From Candidatus Cryptobacteroides caccocaballi (lineage in GTDB: Bacteria > Bacteroidota > Bacteroidia > Bacteroidales > UBA932): a DNA stretch of 33,585 bases. A program made the translations under genes and the position numbers. Of the stretch, positions 1-7,913 are shown one piece after another. Every line of letters starts with the position of its first letter. The first letter of the stretch is position 1. The notes under the pieces were generated by a model, which had not been told where the DNA came from, ran no database searches, and saw only the letters and a list, made by a program, of their open reading frames with translations. The stretch is from positions 1-33,585 of the forward strand of contig JAGHUQ010000090.1 of assembly GCA_018064725.1 (NCBI GenBank), in the 5' to 3' direction.

Positions 1-224
1 TGTATTGGGAAATCGGGCAGTTTATATCGGAACGTCTGAGGACAGCCAAGTGGGGCGCAAAAGTGGTCGGAGAACTCTCTGATTATATAAAGAGGCATGG
101 CGGATCAAATTGTGCAGTTCCAAACTGCACAAATTCCATCACTCCAAATGCCGAGGGTTCTCTCCTTAACATCATTCTCTCATATTCGGAAAGCTTGATC
201 CGGAGAAGTTCCAGCTGTGCCTGA
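1..224 (+). pseudogene. Fragment of a YhcG/DUF1016-type PDDEXK nuclease gene
   Basis: The frame starting at base 3 opens with YWEIGQFISERL and continues with WGAKVVGELSDYIKR. This is the conserved N-terminal domain pattern of YhcG/DUF1016 proteins (YW-IG--IS, then WG-K-V--L-DYI). The family has this domain followed by a PDDEXK nuclease-like domain. Here the resemblance stops near base 98, just before the palindrome at 110-132. The open frame then runs through unrelated sequence, antisense to the neighbouring gene remnant, to a TGA at 222-224. The true start lies left of the window. I infer a 3' truncation by rearrangement. The alternative is a chance extension of a gene whose tail was replaced. 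The assignment rests on about 31 residues. Confidence 0.5.
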
Positions 225-577
225 TAGGCGTATGAGGTTCCCTCGAACCGCTTTGCAAAAGCTTCGAGAACCTCCTTGCTATGGTCGAGCATCAGGTGTT
301 CCGCCCATGCCTCGAGATCCCTTCTGCCGCGGATTGCACCAGAGAGCACCTTCACGGCTTCTTTGCAGTATCGCTCTCTGGCAGTGAATGCGAGGGCCGA
401 TTCGTAGTCATTTGCAAAGATGTCATCCTTTCCCAGCATCCTGCCTGCCGGCGCCTTGGTCTTCAGCATCTCGGCCTTCCGGTAATCCTTCCAAAGGGAT
501 TCTATGGTCTAGCCCATCGCAGAGCTTGCGGCGATGAGTATGGAGAGCAGACAGAGTGCTGCTTTTGAGTTTTTCAT
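83..577 (-). pseudogene. Decayed N-terminal fragment, probably alpha-2-macroglobulin-like secreted protein
   Basis: Reading from the ATG at 577-575 gives a clear signal peptide (MKNSKAALCLLSILIAAS, then SAMG), then a TAG at 511-509, then TIESLWKDYRKAEM and an open frame to 83. The stop sits where Bacteroidota secreted proteins usually have Gln after signal cleavage, so one CAG-to-TAG change would explain it. The TIESLWKDYRKAE start and the later NDYES segment resemble the N-terminal region of Bacteroidota alpha-2-macroglobulin-family proteins, which exceed 1,500 residues. Here only about 165 codons remain, and the spacing suggests an internal deletion. It lies 12 bp after the CotH-like gene on the same strand. 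The nonsense codon and the loss of the 3' part are seen directly. The family name is a moderate-confidence inference. Confidence 0.5.
110..132. repeat. 10-bp perfect inverted repeat at the junction of two gene fragments
   Basis: TTGTGCAGTT at 110-119 and AACTGCACAA at 123-132 are perfect reverse complements around a CCA spacer. The palindrome lies where the YhcG-like similarity ends and the - strand gene remnant begins, so it may mark a recombination or insertion scar. It is too short to assign to a known insertion sequence. Confidence 0.6.
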
Positions 578-589
578 TTGACCTATGTT

Positions 590-1813
590 CTAATAGTAGT
601 TGTAGATATAATCATCCAGAGCCTGTACGCGGGCATTGAATGATTCTTTCATACGCTCGATTGCCTCGTCGAAGGAGAGATGCTCGTCGCCATTCTCGTC
701 CTGGGTGATAGGCCAGAGCTTGTCGTCATCTGCTGTTGCTTTGCGGATGACTTTCGCGCGGGCGGTGATGTAAGCGTCGATGTCGGCGAGTTCGGGCTTT
801 ACCTCTTGCCAAATCTCCTTCAACCTCTTGTAGAAGGTCTTGTCGTAGGAGACGGCTTCGTACCAGTGCTGCCAGATGATGATGAATCCCTTCTGGTTAG
901 GAACGAAGGTCCCCCAGTCGTGGTCCCATGTCGGGCCGGAATAGAGTTTCCCGGTCACATCCTTGTACATGATGACACTCTTCGGATGTTTGTATTCTGC
1001 GTTCCCGACCACTTCCTGGATCAGAGCCCATTTGATGAAGCTGTCGAGATCCAGCATCTCTGTGTACGAAGCGTCCTTGTTGTAGATGCGTTTTTCCAGT
1101 TCGTTGAAATAGTTCTTGAAGTTGTCGAACATCTCCTTGGTGATCACATCCTCGTCAGGCTCTTTGATATTTACCGGCATTTTGAAATACTCCGAGCGGA
1201 ACTTGTAGGCTTCGTCGAAGTTCGAATCCATGTCGATGATGAATCCGTCGTCGCTGATGTTGATTCGGTTTTTTGCGATTTTCACCTTCTCCACGAGATA
1301 GTACAGGCCGCGGTAGTCTCCGTTGAAGTAGAGCTTCACGAATCGTCCTCTTGGTGTCCATGCCATGCCGAATCGCCTTGAAACCTCGAATGCTACATCG
1401 TTTCTGAGGTTCGTGCGGTCCATCCACTGTGCCAGAAGACACCAGCGCTTGCTTGCCGGCATGCCGAGCACCGCCTGCTTGACTTCCAGTTTGAGATTGT
1501 AGGAATGCTTCGGGAAGTAGAAGGATGAATTGCCTCTGCGCTTGATGGAGGTTACACCAAGGTTCGTCCTGGTGCCCTTGTCGTCCATGAGGTATATCTC
1601 AGCGCCGGTAGTCCATTCTTCTTTTGAGCTTATTTCCTTGACGCCTGGAGCGTTGATATAAAGAGCTGTGACGATATTGTTGGGATTGCTCTTGTCCGGG
1701 AAATCAGGGGCAGGGCGTTCCTCCTGGCTCGGATCGATTTGAGCCGGGTTACATGCGATTGCCGCGAGTCCGATAAAAACAGCAGCGGTAATAAATCGGC
1801 AGAAGGAATTCAT
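590..1813 (-). CDS. CotH-like (CotH kinase family) lipoprotein
   Basis: 407-residue protein. The ATG at 1813 is preferred over a GTG nine bases upstream because it begins directly with the signal peptide MNSFCRFITAAVFIGLAAIA and a lipobox Cys at residue 21. The mature part carries CotH-family landmarks: RRGNSS near residues 92-97 and WDHDWG at 296-301. The latter matches the metal/nucleotide-binding Asp motif of CotH protein kinases. In Bacillus, CotH phosphorylates spore coat proteins. Bacteroidota homologues are secreted lipoproteins whose targets are generally unknown. The gene precedes the decayed remnant on the same strand by 12 bp, so the two probably once shared a transcript. The family is confident. 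Kinase activity and substrate are not shown by the sequence. Confidence 0.85.
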   Translation of the reverse strand: MNSFCRFITAAVFIGLAAIACNPAQIDPSQEERPAPDFPDKSNPNNIVTALYINAPGVKEISSKEEWTTGAEIYLMDDKGTRTNLGVTSIKRRGNSSFYFPKHSYNLKLEVKQAVLGMPASKRWCLLAQWMDRTNLRNDVAFEVSRRFGMAWTPRGRFVKLYFNGDYRGLYYLVEKVKIAKNRINISDDGFIIDMDSNFDEAYKFRSEYFKMPVNIKEPDEDVITKEMFDNFKNYFNELEKRIYNKDASYTEMLDLDSFIKWALIQEVVGNAEYKHPKSVIMYKDVTGKLYSGPTWDHDWGTFVPNQKGFIIIWQHWYEAVSYDKTFYKRLKEIWQEVKPELADIDAYITARAKVIRKATADDDKLWPITQDENGDEHLSFDEAIERMKESFNARVQALDDYIYNYY

Positions 1814-1933
1814 AACAGTCACAAATTTAAAAATAATTCTACACCGCTTTTAAGCCTTACTGATCATTTCCGCCTTGAACCAGGAAAACATGCAGACGCA
1901 AAGCGAATCGACGAGAGCTTTTTTCATTTGGTA

Positions 1934-1961
1934 TGATAAACATTTATCAGATGCAAATATA
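1934..1961 (-). promoter_or_regulatory. Candidate CotH-like gene promoter with overlapping palindrome
   Basis: On the - strand TATATTTG (1961-1954) matches the Bacteroidota -7 consensus TAnnTTTG exactly. No TTTG is present at the expected -33 distance. Immediately downstream, around the predicted start site, lies TGATAAA-CA-TTTATCA (1934-1949), a perfect 7-bp inverted repeat that could be an operator. The predicted leader to the ATG at 1813 would be about 135 nt. Confidence 0.35.
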
Positions 1962-2021
1962 ACAAAAAACACGATCTTTTTGTTCGTACGGCATTCCGAC
2001 GGAGCAGAAGCAATCTCTATC

Positions 2022-2085
2022 GGGGGGATTTTCGTAAGCGTCTCCGCCCCGCTCGCCGCGGGGGCCCTTGCGAAGCGGGGGTTTT
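2022..2085. repeat. GC-rich hairpin element (left copy of a possible dispersed repeat)
   Basis: GGGGGGATTTT at 2022-2032 is followed by CCCCGC-TCGCC-GCGGGG at 2047-2063 (6-bp arms) and a second GCGGGGG near 2075-2081. The same order, GGGGGATTT then GCCCCGC...GCGGGG, recurs at 31677-31727 on the far side of the island. Both copies are non-coding. Confidence 0.45.
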
Positions 2086-2233
2086 AACACTCCCTTCTTA
2101 CCCTACCTGTCTTATTTGAATTATGTTAAGTAATTACTTCGTTACTGCTTTGCTAACGGTGTCTGTAATCCAAAATTAGTCAAGAGAAGTCCAAAGCCCG
2201 TTGGCGCTATACAAAATAAGATGTATAATGCCT

Positions 2234-2241
2234 TATATTTG
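2234..2241 (+). promoter_or_regulatory. Candidate -7 element for the GH127 gene
   Basis: TATATTTG fits TAnnTTTG. There is no clear TTTG 19-21 bases upstream. The predicted start site near 2247 gives an approximately 20-nt leader to the ATG at 2266. It would place the in-frame ATG at 2221 upstream of transcription, which supports 2266 as the real start. Confidence 0.4.
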
Positions 2242-2265
2242 GATAATTCTAAATCAATTCTGGAT

Positions 2266-4290
2266 ATGGATATCAGAGCAAGACTTCCGAGAATCGCTGT
2301 CTTGATGGCGGCTTTGACAGTTATGATGGGCTCATGCACCAAAGAGACTAGGAATCCCGATGTCGCACCTTTCGGAACATATGCGGAGGGTTTGATCGCA
2401 TCGGTTGAACCAGAAGGATGGATCAAGGAATTCCTGGACAGGCAGATAAATGGTTTGACGGGCCACAAGGATGCCCTTGCGTACCCGTATGACACCGATA
2501 TGTGGATGGGAGAAACCCAGCGCGTCGGTGACTGGGGCTGTGACTGGTGGCGCTTCGAGCAGACTGCCTATTTCACAGATGGTGCCATGAGAGCCGGTTA
2601 TCTGACCGGCGACCCATCTTTGTTGGAAATCGCCTCAAGGTCTCTTGACTACACTCTCGGTACCGTTGATGAGCATGGTGAGCTTGCCGTCAATGCCGAG
2701 CATTGCCTCTGGCCGTTCGCAGTTTTTTTCAGAGCCATGCAGGCCGCATATGAGGCTACTGGCGACGAGCGTATCATTCCTGCGCTGGAGAAGCATTACA
2801 CAAGTTTTCCTGGACGCATCGACATCGTTGATGACAGGGAAATGATGTCCATAGAAGGAATGCTCTGGACATATGGAAAGACTGGGAACAAGTCTCTGCT
2901 GAACTTCGCCAAGGATTCATGGGACCATGGTGGATTCCCTCTTGACGAGAAGGATTGTCTGAGTGACGCACCAATTGATGAGCACGGAGTTACGTATTGC
3001 GAACACCTGAAACTTCCGATGCTTCTGTATGCATATACCGGCGAGGAGAAGTATCTTAATGCTGCCCTCCATGCCCAGGAGAAACTTGAGAGGTACCACC
3101 TGCTTCCTGACGGTGTTCCATCCTCAGGTGAAGACCTGATGGGAAATGGCTCGCTAGCCTCTCATGAGACATGCGACATCTCGGATTATTCGTGGACCAT
3201 GGGGCATTTCCTCCTAACTACAGGCGAAGCCAGATGGGCAGACGCCATCGAACGTGCAGTCTTCAATGCAGGAGTTGGCGCCATCACGAAGGACTTCAAG
3301 GCCTTCCAGTATTTCTCCGCTCCCAATCAGTTCATATCCACAGGCATCTCTGACCATAACAGATATAGTCATGGCCGTTGCAAGATGGCTTATCGCGCCA
3401 CACACCAGACTGAGTGCTGCGCTGGAAATGTCCAGCGCTTCATGCCTAATTATGTGTCCAGGATGTGGCTTGAAGGCAGCTCGGAGAATGAGCTCGTAGC
3501 GGCTCTGTACGGCCCATGCAGTGTCTCTCGCATCCTTCCGTCTGGGCAGGGCGTGAAGATCCATGAAGGAACTGAGTACCCGTTCGAGGATGAGGTACGC
3601 TTCACGTTCGAGCTCAATGCCCCTGAGCGTTTCGCTTTCACTTTCCGCATTCCAGGATGGTGCAATGGCAATGTCACCGCACGAATCAACGGACACAAGG
3701 CAGATGTGAAGGACAACGGCAAAGGATTCGCGACCATCAGCAGGAAATGGAAAGACGGTGATTCTCTCGTACTGGCTTTCGGTTTCGAAAGCCGTATCGT
3801 AAACTTCGAATCCACCGATGCGGAAGGCAGGCTTCCGGAAGGGAACGAGGCCAGTCTTCCCATGACTGCAGCCGATTCGCTCTGCCGATATTCCTATGTG
3901 ACACGCGGACCTCTTCTCTTCAGCTATGCAATCCCGTCAAAGTGGGAGGAGGACAATGAGGATTGGTTCTACATGAACGGCAAGAAACCGGGACTTCCAG
4001 GATACAAATGCTGGAACATAACTCCGACGGCTCCATGGAACTATGCGATCGAGAGTGGCGCAAAGCCTGAATTCATCCGCAAGGACACGGAGGGTTTCCC
4101 TTTCGATCCGCAGACTGCCAGATGCTCGATACGCGTCCCTGCACGCAAGGTCAAGGGATGGACTCTTGATGAAGAACGTTACACAAGCCGAGTTCCGTAC
4201 ACCTTCGAGTTGGAGGACTCTACAGAATACATAGAGCTGATTCCATATGGTTGTACAAACCTTCGACTGACCCTGTTCCCTTGGAATTAG
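2266..4290 (+). CDS. GH127/GH146-type beta-L-arabinofuranosidase (DUF1680 family) lipoprotein
   Basis: 674 residues from the ATG at 2266. That start gives the signal peptide MDIRARLPRIAVLMAALTVM and lipobox MGSC (Cys24). The family removes beta-L-arabinofuranosyl residues using a zinc-bound cysteine nucleophile. The expected ligand set is visible: Glu301 and Cys303 in HETCD, and the Cys384-Cys385 pair in QTECCAGN, matching the Glu/Cys/Cys/Cys site of HypBA1-type enzymes. An (alpha/alpha)6 catalytic domain covers about residues 40-420, followed by beta-rich domains. The stop codon overlaps that of the convergent esterase, so it is probably transcribed on its own from 2234-2241. Family placement is good. 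Exact specificity (GH127 or a related family) cannot be fixed by eye. Confidence 0.8.
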   Translation: MDIRARLPRIAVLMAALTVMMGSCTKETRNPDVAPFGTYAEGLIASVEPEGWIKEFLDRQINGLTGHKDALAYPYDTDMWMGETQRVGDWGCDWWRFEQTAYFTDGAMRAGYLTGDPSLLEIASRSLDYTLGTVDEHGELAVNAEHCLWPFAVFFRAMQAAYEATGDERIIPALEKHYTSFPGRIDIVDDREMMSIEGMLWTYGKTGNKSLLNFAKDSWDHGGFPLDEKDCLSDAPIDEHGVTYCEHLKLPMLLYAYTGEEKYLNAALHAQEKLERYHLLPDGVPSSGEDLMGNGSLASHETCDISDYSWTMGHFLLTTGEARWADAIERAVFNAGVGAITKDFKAFQYFSAPNQFISTGISDHNRYSHGRCKMAYRATHQTECCAGNVQRFMPNYVSRMWLEGSSENELVAALYGPCSVSRILPSGQGVKIHEGTEYPFEDEVRFTFELNAPERFAFTFRIPGWCNGNVTARINGHKADVKDNGKGFATISRKWKDGDSLVLAFGFESRIVNFESTDAEGRLPEGNEASLPMTAADSLCRYSYVTRGPLLFSYAIPSKWEEDNEDWFYMNGKKPGLPGYKCWNITPTAPWNYAIESGAKPEFIRKDTEGFPFDPQTARCSIRVPARKVKGWTLDEERYTSRVPYTFELEDSTEYIELIPYGCTNLRLTLFPWN

Positions 4291-5891
4291 GGCCGGCGGA
4301 GCACTGACTCCAGCCATCCGTATGCCTCTGGGATGTCATAGTCGCCGTTGTGGTACTGGAGGAACTCGAAACGGGCATTGGCGTCACGCACGCTGCTGTT
4401 GTTCCAGATGGCAGCGAAGAGCAGCGCCTCGACGGCAAATGATGTGTCCCTGTCATCCATTCCGTGACGCACATACCAGAAGGGAGCTGTATCGCTCTTG
4501 CCTTCTATAAGGTAATCCACCGCACTGCTCATCTTCAGCTGCATCTGTAGACGCTGGCCGTCCTCAGTGAGGAGGAATGAATCCCAGTCAAGACCGGTGT
4601 CATCCATGCCTACGCCATTTTCCATGGTGTCATGGTTCCATGAGTATCTGTTGAACGGTGAAGATGCCTGCGAAATGGATCCGAAAAGAGAATCCTCATT
4701 GATCGGAGCACCGAACAGGCTCTTGTTCGAAAAGGCCGGTGCAGGCTTCAACGACGTATATTTCGCGACATAGTACAGATGCTTGTCGAGGTCATAGATT
4801 ATATGACCGTCGGCATCAAAGCGCAGCCATCCGTTGTTTACACGGCGTATCCCCTCTTCATCCACACAATTCACATCATCCAGCATGGCCTGAGCTCCCT
4901 TTACAGAAAGCGCACGGCCTAGCTCTTCCTTCATCAGCGATGTGATGAATTCCCGGAAATTGCCTGAATCGAGCACATTTCCGTTCCTGTCTTTGAGGCC
5001 AAGGCTGTCAAGATAATCGGCATACATGGCTGCCAGTTCCGTAGAAGCGCTCATAAGCTCTTTCTCATCCACGAAATCATAGTGCTCCTCCCCTGCGAGA
5101 AAGAGCGCACGTCTTGTGTCATGGTAGAGCCATTCATAAGCCGCACATGCATGCCCTAGGTCGGTGATTGGGCAATATGCTATCACGCCGTAGACATCGT
5201 CTCCGCAGTCCTTTTCCGAGCAGAGAGTGCCATCTTTCTGCCTATGGACTCCCGCTGCGCCAATCTCATAAAGGGATTCAAGGAAATCCGGGCTGTTGCC
5301 GCTAGCCGCAATCAGTGTCGACAAGGCTCCGCCACCGGATATTCCGGTAACAATGATCCTGTCCACATTGCCGGCAGGAAGACGTTTCCTGTTGTACTTG
5401 AGATATCGGACTACGGCCTTTGTGTCAGTCATGGTTGCGGGTGAATGACCGAGATATTGTCCGTCTGTCGGTCTGTTCCCTCTGCTGCGGCATCCGTATG
5501 AAACCACAACATATCCTTTCATGAGCGCGGTTGCCACCTTTTCGTCCGAATCGCTGGAATATGATGCGCCATCCACTACCGTGTCGTTGCGATAATGGTT
5601 GTTAAGCCATCCTGCATTGTCGACATACAGCATGATAGGCGATGCCTTGGTGGCGTTGGATGGGATATAGACGTTTACCATCTGGTCTTTGGGACGGTTG
5701 GGACGCAGGAGGTATCCCCCTTTGTGCCATGTCACGTTTAGCGGCTCTCCATCTACCGTGACTTTGAGCACAGTCTTCTCGGTCTTTCTGAAATCTATGT
5801 TACCTGTGTTTCCGGAAGCTGGACATCCCAAGGCAAGAAAGGTGCATGCTGCAGAGAGCAGCATAGTGACGATCATTCGTTTCATATGCAT
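4287..5891 (-). CDS. Tannase-like (subtype B) alpha/beta-hydrolase esterase, lipoprotein
   Basis: 534 residues with a signal peptide and lipobox LALGC (Cys23). An ATG six bases downstream is an equally possible start. It has the nucleophile elbow GISGGGALS (Ser185) and, near the C-terminus, RHGMDDRDT (Asp479/480/482) and YHNGDYD (His514). This arrangement, with a large lid insertion between Ser and Asp, is that of bacterial tannases and related feruloyl/galloyl esterases. They cleave aromatic acyl esters such as galloyl or hydroxycinnamoyl groups. The ATG overlaps the GH20 TAA (TAATG), so the two are translationally coupled. A likely role is removal of aromatic ester decorations from a plant-type glycan. 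A generic carbohydrate acyl-esterase remains possible. Confidence 0.7.
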   Translation of the reverse strand: MHMKRMIVTMLLSAACTFLALGCPASGNTGNIDFRKTEKTVLKVTVDGEPLNVTWHKGGYLLRPNRPKDQMVNVYIPSNATKASPIMLYVDNAGWLNNHYRNDTVVDGASYSSDSDEKVATALMKGYVVVSYGCRSRGNRPTDGQYLGHSPATMTDTKAVVRYLKYNRKRLPAGNVDRIIVTGISGGGALSTLIAASGNSPDFLESLYEIGAAGVHRQKDGTLCSEKDCGDDVYGVIAYCPITDLGHACAAYEWLYHDTRRALFLAGEEHYDFVDEKELMSASTELAAMYADYLDSLGLKDRNGNVLDSGNFREFITSLMKEELGRALSVKGAQAMLDDVNCVDEEGIRRVNNGWLRFDADGHIIYDLDKHLYYVAKYTSLKPAPAFSNKSLFGAPINEDSLFGSISQASSPFNRYSWNHDTMENGVGMDDTGLDWDSFLLTEDGQRLQMQLKMSSAVDYLIEGKSDTAPFWYVRHGMDDRDTSFAVEALLFAAIWNNSSVRDANARFEFLQYHNGDYDIPEAYGWLESVLRRP

Positions 5892-7912
5892 TATCGTGCT
5901 TGTCTATGGTTTATTCCGCAGCTCTCAAGGAATGGCAATTCATACTTCACTACTGTTGAATAGAGTCTGTCGAAGGCAGCCTGCAACTGCTCTTCTCCCC
6001 TATTGCCGGGTTCGTCCCAGTCGGGACGGGCATTCCATGTCCTGTCGAATATGCCATATGCCTTTGGGAACACGGCATAACAGGCCTGGTCGAAATTGCG
6101 GAGGTTCTCGCCCCACAGGTATGCGCCAGTGCCATAGATGCATTCTGGCCTTTCAAGGCGTACGCCGGTCTTTCCGGTACTCCTGTAGATGTTGTATGGC
6201 AGGAGGGAGAATGCCTTGTGCTCGTCCAGGCATCCGCTCCAGTCCAGTCCCCTTTCGTCACGGGAATTGCTATAGGCAAGGTCGAGGTATGTCACGTCAC
6301 TGTTGCATACGACGACCGGGAATCCTTCGTTTGCGAGCGCATATGGGATGCCGTCCAGGCCTCCATCAGTGGTCCATGCGCATACATAGGCCACGTTCGC
6401 AAGCAGTCGAGCCTGGGCTTGGGGACTCAGGTTCATGGCCATCTCCTGCCATCCTGCTATCTTCAGCCCTCGTGCCTGAAGGATGTCAACCAACTTGCAT
6501 ACGAAGTATTCGTGCAGGTTGCTCTCCCCTCCGAGTTTGATCGCCTGGGCTGCAGGAGACTTCTGCCATACGCCTTTTGCGACTTCGTCGCCTCCCATGT
6601 TGATGACTGCAAGCGGGTATCCTGCTTCGTTCCATATCGAAACGAGGCCATCCACAACTTTCTCAATGAACCTGTATGTTGAAGGAAGTCCTACGTTGAG
6701 AGCGTTGCGCCTATGGTTGTTGCTGGAAAGATATACCGACTCGTCCTCTGGCTCAACAAGTCTGTAGGTGTCGTCTCCGGTCTCCCTGAGACGTGCTTCC
6801 ATCGACATGATCGCCGCGTAAGAGTGGCCTGGGACATCAAACTCCGGAATCACTGTGATATGGTGGTCCGCAGCATAGCGTATGATCTCGATGAGGTCCT
6901 CACGGGTATAGTAGCCCTGGGTGTTGGAATTCGCGTCAGAAGGGTCGAAACTGCCATCGAAGGTCGGATGAGGAGCCTCGATTTCCGCATATGTGCCATC
7001 TTCCTGCTTTACAGGGAGTTTGTGGAATGCTCCGTAGGCAGTAAGTTCTGGAAGTCCGTCAATCTCGACGCGCCAGCCCTCGTCCTCGGTAAGGTGGAAC
7101 TGAAGCACGTTTATCTTGTATCTCGCCAGAAGACGGACAAGGGTCTTCACCTGATCTACCGTATAGAAGGCACGGCCAGCGTCAAGCATGAACATCCTGT
7201 ATCCAAAGTCCGGCCAGTCCTCTATCGTCATGTTTGGAAGTCGCTTGGAACCTGCGTTTGAGCAGAGCCTTTCAAGGGTCTGCGACGCATAGTATGCGCC
7301 TTCCTGATCGGCTGCCTCTACCTTGACGGCACCGTCGATGACTATCCTGTACCATCCTGCTTTCTGGCCTTCGACAATTTCCGTTTCGCAGGTGTCGAAA
7401 TCGGTCACGCCCTCTGATGGAATCACCTTCTTCAGTTCAGGAATCATGTCGGTCAGCGAAGGCTCGGAATAGCTCCATTCAAAGCTGTCCTGAGGGCCTT
7501 TGACTTCGGTTGGGCGGTATTCTACAGGAAGGAACATGTCCTTGTGGCCCTCACGCTGAAGGGCGAAGCCCTCCGGGAAGAATGAATAACGCGTGAGCGC
7601 AGCTGATGTGTAGCTCATCACAAGGGTGTCCTTGCCGATGGTCTTTGGTTCGAAGCTGAAGTACCATCCATTGAAATGTTTCATCTCGAGATCTCCCTCG
7701 GAAACGACGTCGGGGGTTACATTGTAACAGTTTGCCCAGATTGTCCAGTCGGTTCCCTGCGGTGGATTGCAGACATAGACAGTATGGATGGCACGTCCGT
7801 TTTCCTGCGGCATGCCTTCCTCCCAGATTATGGAAGTCTCTGGAGATTTTGGAGAGCATGAAGCTAGCAGCATGGCTGCCAGAATCAATGTGGCTATGAT
7901 GGATTTCTTCAT
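5891..7912 (-). CDS. GH20 beta-N-acetylhexosaminidase-like lipoprotein
   Basis: 673 residues with signal peptide MKKSIIATLILAAMLLAS and lipobox Cys19. A beta-sandwich/GH20b-like region covers about 120-225 and the catalytic TIM barrel starts at DWPDFGYRMFMLD (about 232-244). The Asp-Glu catalytic pair is visible in NMGGDEV (Asp442, Glu443). The Asp binds the substrate acetamido group and the Glu is the acid/base. GH20 enzymes remove terminal beta-GlcNAc or beta-GalNAc exolytically. The gene follows the regulator by 1 bp and overlaps the esterase, giving a three-gene unit. Its presence is odd for a purely plant-glycan PUL and points to a HexNAc-containing or mixed substrate. Confidence 0.85.
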   Translation of the reverse strand: MKKSIIATLILAAMLLASCSPKSPETSIIWEEGMPQENGRAIHTVYVCNPPQGTDWTIWANCYNVTPDVVSEGDLEMKHFNGWYFSFEPKTIGKDTLVMSYTSAALTRYSFFPEGFALQREGHKDMFLPVEYRPTEVKGPQDSFEWSYSEPSLTDMIPELKKVIPSEGVTDFDTCETEIVEGQKAGWYRIVIDGAVKVEAADQEGAYYASQTLERLCSNAGSKRLPNMTIEDWPDFGYRMFMLDAGRAFYTVDQVKTLVRLLARYKINVLQFHLTEDEGWRVEIDGLPELTAYGAFHKLPVKQEDGTYAEIEAPHPTFDGSFDPSDANSNTQGYYTREDLIEIIRYAADHHITVIPEFDVPGHSYAAIMSMEARLRETGDDTYRLVEPEDESVYLSSNNHRRNALNVGLPSTYRFIEKVVDGLVSIWNEAGYPLAVINMGGDEVAKGVWQKSPAAQAIKLGGESNLHEYFVCKLVDILQARGLKIAGWQEMAMNLSPQAQARLLANVAYVCAWTTDGGLDGIPYALANEGFPVVVCNSDVTYLDLAYSNSRDERGLDWSGCLDEHKAFSLLPYNIYRSTGKTGVRLERPECIYGTGAYLWGENLRNFDQACYAVFPKAYGIFDRTWNARPDWDEPGNRGEEQLQAAFDRLYSTVVKYELPFLESCGINHRQAR

Positions 7913-7913
7913 T

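Larger units (their letters stand above)
1823..2265. other. 443-bp gene-free divergent region between CotH-like gene and GH127
   Basis: No convincing coding sequence lies here. Short frames that cross it run into flanking genes or lack signals. It holds a likely -7 element for each flanking gene (1954-1961 on the - strand, 2234-2241 on the + strand), a 16-bp palindrome at 1934-1949, a GC-rich hairpin region at 2022-2085, and the perfect 12-bp palindrome AAGTAATTACTT at 2128-2139. Confidence 0.7.

Noticed and set aside
680..1381. Long + strand frame inside the CotH-like gene
   Set aside because: It is an antisense shadow of a gene with clear CotH motifs, is Val-rich and has no recognisable domain.
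2142..2495. 117-codon - strand frame across the GH127 start
   Set aside because: Overlaps the GH127 signal peptide and its promoter, with no domain or start signal of its own.
5689..6540. 283-codon + strand frame across the esterase/GH20 junction
   Set aside because: Arg/Cys-rich shadow composition that overlaps two well-supported - strand genes.
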